Assembly: GCA_954871525.1 (NCBI GenBank)
Contig: OX940864.1
Location: forward strand, 1,854,001-1,918,000
Source of the DNA: Parietaria judaica
Taxonomy: Eukaryota > Streptophyta > Magnoliopsida > Rosales > Urticaceae
Direction: 5' to 3'
Length of the DNA stretch: 64,000 nucleotides
This document shows, piece by piece, positions 58,577-64,000 of this stretch. How positions within the stretch are numbered: the stretch's first letter is position 1; each line of letters starts with the position of its first letter. The position numbers and the translations under genes were made by a program. Below the pieces are notes generated by a model. It was given only the letters and a program-made list of their open reading frames with translations, made no database searches and was not told the DNA's origin.

Positions 58577-59598
58577 AGCCGCTTCTTCGAGTCTCTGCTT
58601 GTTTTCCAAGGTCTAAGCTTTACCAAAGAAAGAGAGGGACCTGTTTACAAATAAATACAAGTTAATAATGGCATAAGTACTCAGTAATATTTTGTGATGT
58701 TTAAAAAAAAATTAACCGAAAATTTAAAGTCTCGAAATGACGTGCTCAAATATATAACGGCATATTTAAATTTGTTATTAAAAAATCAATGAAAAAATAG
58801 GCGAAAATATAGAGAGAAAATAATTGACATTGAAAATTCCAACATAAAGAAAAAAAGAAGAAGAAGAGTTCATGTCACAAAAAACTAAGATACATTAGGT
58901 ACTTTTATTATTAATCCTAATCATATAAGCTTAAGCATAAAGTGTATAGTGTGCGTGTATAAAAACAAAAACCAAAATGATTATGTATAAGTATAGCTAT
59001 ATAATTTAAGCTTGGTAAATGCTTATGGTATGGGACTCGTATATACTAATCTTATTAAGTATCGAATTTAAACAAAAACAAAAATGATTCTTATGCATAC
59101 CTCTAATGAAATATAAAGAAAGATGTTGAGAAGTTTTAATATGAAAAAACAAATCTCATTGTTCTTAAATATACCATTTCTCCTCATAAAAAAATGCCAA
59201 TATTATTATTTATTTATTTATAATAATAATAATAATAAAACGATCCAATTATTATTTCGTACTGAAATTGGCTAAGAAAAATCAAGAAATTACATATATA
59301 TGAGATAAAATTCCAACGTTTTCGTCCAAATTGGGCCACAGTTAAGCAGGCCGTACATTTCCAGCCCAAACCAAAATCGGGTCAAACCCGGCCCGTTACC
59401 ATCGGCGCACGTTAGCACCGTCGTCCACTCTCGAGTCTCTTCCCAGTTTCTGACCCGCCATTTTCACTCCGCGACGACTGTTAGCTGAGCTTCAACGAAG
59501 GCCACTCGCGACTCCATAGCTTTTCTCCCCGAGCTTTTCCTCGATCCTCGCAGCTCCGAACCGCCAGTTTCGATTCGGTTTTCGTTTGCGAAATCGTG
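58577..59598. promoter_or_regulatory. Shared upstream region of RH17 (-) and the membrane-protein gene (+)
   Basis: About 1 kb between divergent start codons. The right side has TTGGGCCACA (~59328), CAGCCCAAACC (~59362) and a CGGGTCAAACCCGG palindrome (~59377-59390), GGGCC/site-II-type elements common in plant housekeeping promoters. It then has a CT-rich leader. The middle is AT-rich with a (TAA)n run near 59219-59237. No TATA box can be assigned confidently for either gene. Confidence 0.45.
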
Positions 59599-61296
59599 AT
59601 GGGCACAGTCGACGAGGTGGTCGAGATCGACAGCTTGGAGAGAGGCCTCTTGTCGCACGAGGACGATTCCGTGCTCTACACGGCTTCGTTCCAGGAAATG
59701 GAAGAGAGCTTCGTCAAGTACCACACGGCTCGCTGGGTTCTCTACTCTCTGCTGCTGATCTTGGCTTGGGGAATCGGCCTGTTCATGCTCATGTACTTGC
59801 CGATTCGGAGGTATATTCTGCGCAAGGAAATCAGGTCTCGGAAGCTGTATCTTACTCCGAATTCCATTGTTTACGAAGTAAGTCTTGAGCTCAGATTGTA
59901 GTGTTTCTCTGATTTCAGCAATTTGATCATGTTTGGCATTGATTTTCGAACAATAGCTTGTTGTTTCTTCTTAGTGACGGTGTGCGAATTCCTTGCGAAG
60001 CTTAGGTTACGAGGCCGGTGCCGTTCCCGTGCTTTGGCGTGTTGAAGAAGGAGAAGCATATTCTCTTGCCGTCCGTGGCCGACATTGTGATCGAGCAAGG
60101 TAAAGTGTAGCCTTTTTGTTGATCACCTTGTTTGGTGAAGCTTGGTTTTGCTTTAAGAACATCAATAAATCCTTGCAAAACCTATAAATTTCCATGGAGC
60201 TTCGATCGAGCATGGACATTGTTGGTAAGTTTTGGATGTCATGGAGAGATCCAAAATGAAGATTTGCCCTGAATGCGATATGCAACATTGTATTTCATAC
60301 GCTTTCTTATAGTTTTTGCTACCCGGCGAAAGCTTTCGACAAAGATGTTCTAAAGTTTTGGAATATAATTTTCTCACTATTTGTTTGAGCAGGGTATCTG
60401 CAGTCTCTCTTTGGTGTTCACTCACTGAGAATCGAGAATGTCGGTGTTAGACGGTCGCCAAGCGATGATGTTCAAATCCAGGGAATTGCAAATCTGAGTG
60501 CTTTTAGGAAGGTATGTTCTAGTGTTTATTAGAATTTGACAACATATTTTGTGCAATTGAAGCTTTGAGCAACTTTCGAACAAATCATATAAATTTGCAT
60601 TACATAAACTCGGTACCATTTTCAGGCTGTTCTAATGCGACTTTCGAACATGAGGAACGAGGCATTCTCCAGACAAGTCTCTCAGATTGACGATATTCCA
60701 AGTTTGAGGGTATATATATCTCAAATACTTAGTATTACATGATCTGTGTATCACTAGATTAAGGAAAACTTCTGGTCTCATTCATGTTCTGATTTGAACA
60801 AATCATAAACCCAGTAAGAATGTTAGAAACAAAAAAAGTTTGATCGTTTTTTTTTTTCATTATTTCTCAGCTTCAGATGTCGCCATCAAAATCTCTTAGA
60901 CAGGATTCGTTTTCTCATCCCGGAGATCTAATTCTGCTGCAAAAGCTTGAGGAGGTTGGAAGTTCGGTGAAGGTACAAACTTGAAACTGCGCATTAAAAT
61001 CTCTTGTTCATTCTAAATTGAAAACTTGATAAAGTGAGTCTCCATAATCACTATATTGGTATTTTAATTTGTTCAAATTTATCCGCACTTCTGAGGTATT
61101 TTTGTCCTTAAATTGCTTTTATATTTATGGCTTCGGAATTATAAGTACCACATACATGACTATGAGGGGTCATTTTATCATGTTTTCCTTCCACGCTGCA
61201 GTCTCGCCTTTCGAATTTTAGTCATATATGTAATTGTAACTGCAGAGAGTCCGAAGCTTAATCGAAGAACAACGATCTCAAACATCCAGGGATTGA
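59599..61296 (+). CDS. Plant single-pass membrane protein of unknown function
   Basis: Six exons: 59599-59877, 60006-60099, 60393-60511, 60626-60709, 60871-60972, 61246-61296. GT-AG, in frame, 242 aa. The N-terminal ~45 residues are acidic (VDEVVEIDSLERG, HEDDS) and likely cytosolic. One transmembrane helix spans about 46-69 (WVLYSLLLILAWGIGLFML), then a basic RRYILRKEIRSRK. Next comes a compact domain (LYLTPNSIVYEVTRPVPFP, then ILLPSVADIVIEQGYLQSLF, GVHSLRIENVGVR) whose pattern resembles the bacterial-PH-like (bPH/YdbT) fold. This is followed by LSAFRKAVLMRLSNMRNEAF and a serine-rich tail. It is conserved-looking, but I do not recognise a functional name; a PH-like membrane-anchored domain is a guess from pattern. 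The ATG at 59599 follows a CT-rich leader and is the first in frame. Confidence 0.88.
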
Positions 61297-61393
61297 AGTA
61301 CGTTCATTATAGAGCATTTCAATTCACAAGTTTTCTCAGGTATTGTTCCTCGAGTTGTTATCAGCTATCTTTCATAAACTTGTCGTGCTGTCT

Positions 61394-61675
61394 CAATTTG
61401 CCCCTAAACTTTTCTTTTTATCAGTTTTCACCCTGAAATTGGAAACTGTACAACAGCTTACTCTCACTCTCTCCATTAAACATCTGACAATATCTACGAT
61501 TTTTATAAGACAAAATCGTCATTTTCCATGATAGTAGTGAAATATGAGATGCGTACATCTTTTCGCTTAATGACTCCACCAGGAAATGACGATTTCGTCC
61601 TTAATCTTTGCAGAAAAATCAGATGTTTAGTGAAAATGGGATTTAAGTGCTTCATTTGTCAAATGGGGAAAATTG
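61394..61675. mobile_element. Foldback (MITE-like) element downstream of the membrane-protein gene
   Basis: CAATTTGCCCCTAAACTT on the left and, reverse-complemented, CAATTTTCCCCATTTGACAA on the right. Inner mirrored blocks are ATTAAACATCTGA and TCAGATGTTTAGTG, and AAAATCGTCATTTTCC and GGAAATGACGATTTCG. No clear target-site duplication. It probably lies in or just after the 3' UTR. Confidence 0.5.
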
Positions 61676-64000
61676 ATTAGCACGGGTGATATTTTAGGCC
61701 CTGAAGCCAGGTTTTGGCTCGGTCCTGGCTCCATTTCGGCCAGAAAACCAAGCTTTTTTCTTTTGTCGAAAAATCGAGAACCGGGACTGGGCCACAAAAA
61801 AAAAAAAAAAAAAAAAAAAAGCTTCTTCAAAACCGGGACTGAAAAAGGCCAAAAACCAGGACCGAACAACCGATAATATTCACAATGATTTATCTCTCAG
61901 TTGCAGCATGTTAGAGAAGGAAGTGGCAAGGCAGGTCTCAAAGCTAAGTTGAGATAGATATAATATGTGGTTCAACATGTATAGTACTATTTTCCTTTTT
62001 AAGAAATGTTGCTTTCTAGTCCTTGAGCTTTTGGGAGGAGCCAAAATAGGCATTCATTTTGTATATTTTACTATTTAGTGAGTCAAGTTTCTTCAGTTTT
62101 TATGTGGACTGCGATTTGTGGTCATCGATTCCTTTTGTTCTTTATCAAATAAGATAAGTAAGGTTGTGCATGTAAAACCATCTTTTCTTTTTGTCGCTTT
62201 CTGTCACTCTAAATTCGTAGAATAATATTTTCTGGCTTAGTATTAGACCCGGTTTCATTATTGTTACGCCGTAAGTATCATGAGGTTTCATCTTAGTGAC
62301 ACGCGACTATAAATCTTGTAAGGTTCTAATATTCACCCAATATAGTCGTTCTTTTGGCTCATTTATTTTAGGTCAAATAGGATTAATCCTAATCTTCAAA
62401 AGCAAACCAAAAAATAAAAGCGGACACATGAAGTGTGATAGGTATATTCACTTTTATCACTTGCAAATCTTTTTCGCTATAATCTAATTGGTATAAAAGG
62501 TCGGGTACACTCGTTCAATCTCACGCAATTCTCTATTTCTCTTACTCTCACTCGCTTGATAACTCTACCTGCGGATTTTCATCGCGTTTTTGGCAAATTA
62601 GGTTTTACAACTCAATTATTCTCGATTCAGAATTTGATGGAAACAATCATTTATTTACATGACAAAAAGTTACCAGAGTCAGCCACACAGACAATTTCAA
62701 AGAAGAAAATGCTAAAACAACGAGAAATAAATTTAAAAGTTAATAGCTGGAAATTACTTTTGGTTTATTTTTCAGTTTATAACCCCCTCGAAGTCGAAAC
62801 CATAGTAGTACGGTCTTCGGTACTTGAATAAATAGGCCCAAAACGGGATTTATATTATAAAGTAAACCCTACTGAAATTTATTTATTCACTAAATAAAGT
62901 ACCCACTTGACCATATATTATTGGACCAAAGTCAACACAATTGGTTTGACTTGTGACGAGCTTGGTTCTCAAGTCAATTGCTTCAAGCAATTATCAATCT
63001 TTTTCTTCTTCATAATATCCAATTTTCTTGCAATAAATAATATCATGTGATAATGAATTCCTCGTACATATAATTATAATAATAGTAATAATATAAGAAA
63101 AAAATCACAAATAAAAGTTGCAAATATGGTTCAAATGGGGTTGAGTGAAAAGGAGAGGTAGTTGTCTAATGATTACTTTATTTGTGTGTGTTTTGTGCTA
63201 AAAGCCTCAAACTGAGATTTGTGGTGTGTGATTGGCAAATTTAGTGATTTGGTTGAGAAGATGAGGATTTGGTAACCAAAGCTAGTACCAATTTTGACTT
63301 GGTTCATGCATTTTTTTTTCTTCTTTTTTGTGAGTTTTGAATAAAATTGTCTCTCTTTATTCCCTTACTTCAAAATTCAAATAATAAATAATAATTACTG
63401 CATTAGCGTTCATGCCATGTCGTCCGGTTGGACGCACGCACCAATGCATGTGGGCGCCCGTCTTTTTTAAAAAAAAAAATATTTTAATTGTTCTTTCGTA
63501 ACAAAATTAAACTTTATTAAAAATATATAAGAAAAAACAATCGTGAGTTGCATGCGGCATACGCCAATTGAAAAAGTCGGATAAACATTTCCCGGGCCAG
63601 ATGTGCCTCTTGGTGACAAAGAGCGGATGCACTTCTTAATTTATTTCTTACATTTTTTTACTTCTCAATTCTCGTAATTTTGCGATTCAAAATATAATTA
63701 TTCCGGCCCTTAAATTATTTTCCGTCTGCAACGTGAATATCTTAAATCCATAATTGCTTGCGACGTGGTAGTCCAATAGGAAAAAGTCATTTATTAGCTT
63801 TAACAATGGAGTTATACGGACAATAAATATGTATATATATATAATTATAATATTTTTGTGATATTTTATAGCAATGAAATCACAGTGCATTGATTATCAC
63901 ACGAATCACATCCCATAAATTGTGGTCTAATTTTTCAAACCTCCTCCAACAATGCCATTTTCACAACTACCCAATTTAGTTTTTTTTTCTTTTTCATTGA
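61676..64000. other. Intergenic, no gene seen
   Basis: A 27-nt A-run (61796-61821 area) is flanked by mirrored GACCGG/CCGGGACTG-type motifs (about 61700-61870), possibly another decayed element. The rest is AT-rich DNA with small open frames lacking domains. A patch at about 63415-63465 is GC-richer without a frame. Confidence 0.5.

Overview
The window is nuclear DNA of a flowering plant, most likely a eudicot. Genes are sparse and intron-rich with GT-AG introns, the intergenic DNA is very AT-rich, and transposable elements are dense. The species cannot be named from this sequence. Four cellular loci are well supported. (1) An intronless DREB-type AP2/ERF factor resembling ERF017 (8534-9157, -). 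(2) The double-domain chloroplast co-chaperonin CPN20 (15195-16832, +, 5 exons, 253 aa). (3) A class-A auxin response factor of the ARF7/ARF19 type (17740-23724, -, 14 coding exons, about 1122 aa, with B3, glutamine-rich and PB1 regions). (4) A divergent pair: DEAD-box RNA helicase RH17 (54722-58576, -, 10 exons, about 590 aa) and an unnamed 242-aa single-pass membrane protein (59599-61296, +, 6 exons). All splice models keep the reading frame across every junction.

Layout. 1-8.5 kb: AT-rich DNA, a decayed LINE, a 1461-bp Pack-MULE carrying an LRR gene fragment, a probable Copia-type solo LTR, and two diverged copies of the ERF 3' flank. 8.5-24.4 kb: the ERF-CPN20-ARF block. In Arabidopsis (from memory) CPN20 adjoins ARF7, and ERF017 adjoins ARF19, so this block looks like the undivided ancestral order. 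24.4-30.85 kb: one 6456-bp Mutator-like element with a perfect 9-bp target-site duplication. It carries diverged terminal inverted repeats, repeated exon-like units, a 3.4-kb array of the dyad GTAACTnnAGTTAC, and more gene-like fragments. 31-42 kb: gene-poor DNA with nested hAT, MULE and CACTA remnants and a 208-bp (CATA)n tract. 42.06-46.68 kb: a hAT transposon with an apparently intact three-exon transposase (858 aa) and strongly palindromic ends. 47-54.5 kb: mostly gene-free, with a small perfect hAT MITE. 54.7-61.3 kb: the RH17/membrane-protein pair, with a hAT MITE inside the last RH17 intron. 61.4-64 kb: a foldback element and AT-rich DNA.

The cellular genes have separate roles: hormone-responsive transcription (ARF, ERF), plastid protein folding (CPN20), RNA processing (RH17), and an unknown membrane function. 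The most unusual object is the large MULE with its 20-bp/100-bp hierarchical dyad array. Second are the Pack-MULE, whose open reading frame begins in its own terminal repeat and runs into captured LRR sequence, and the intact hAT element.
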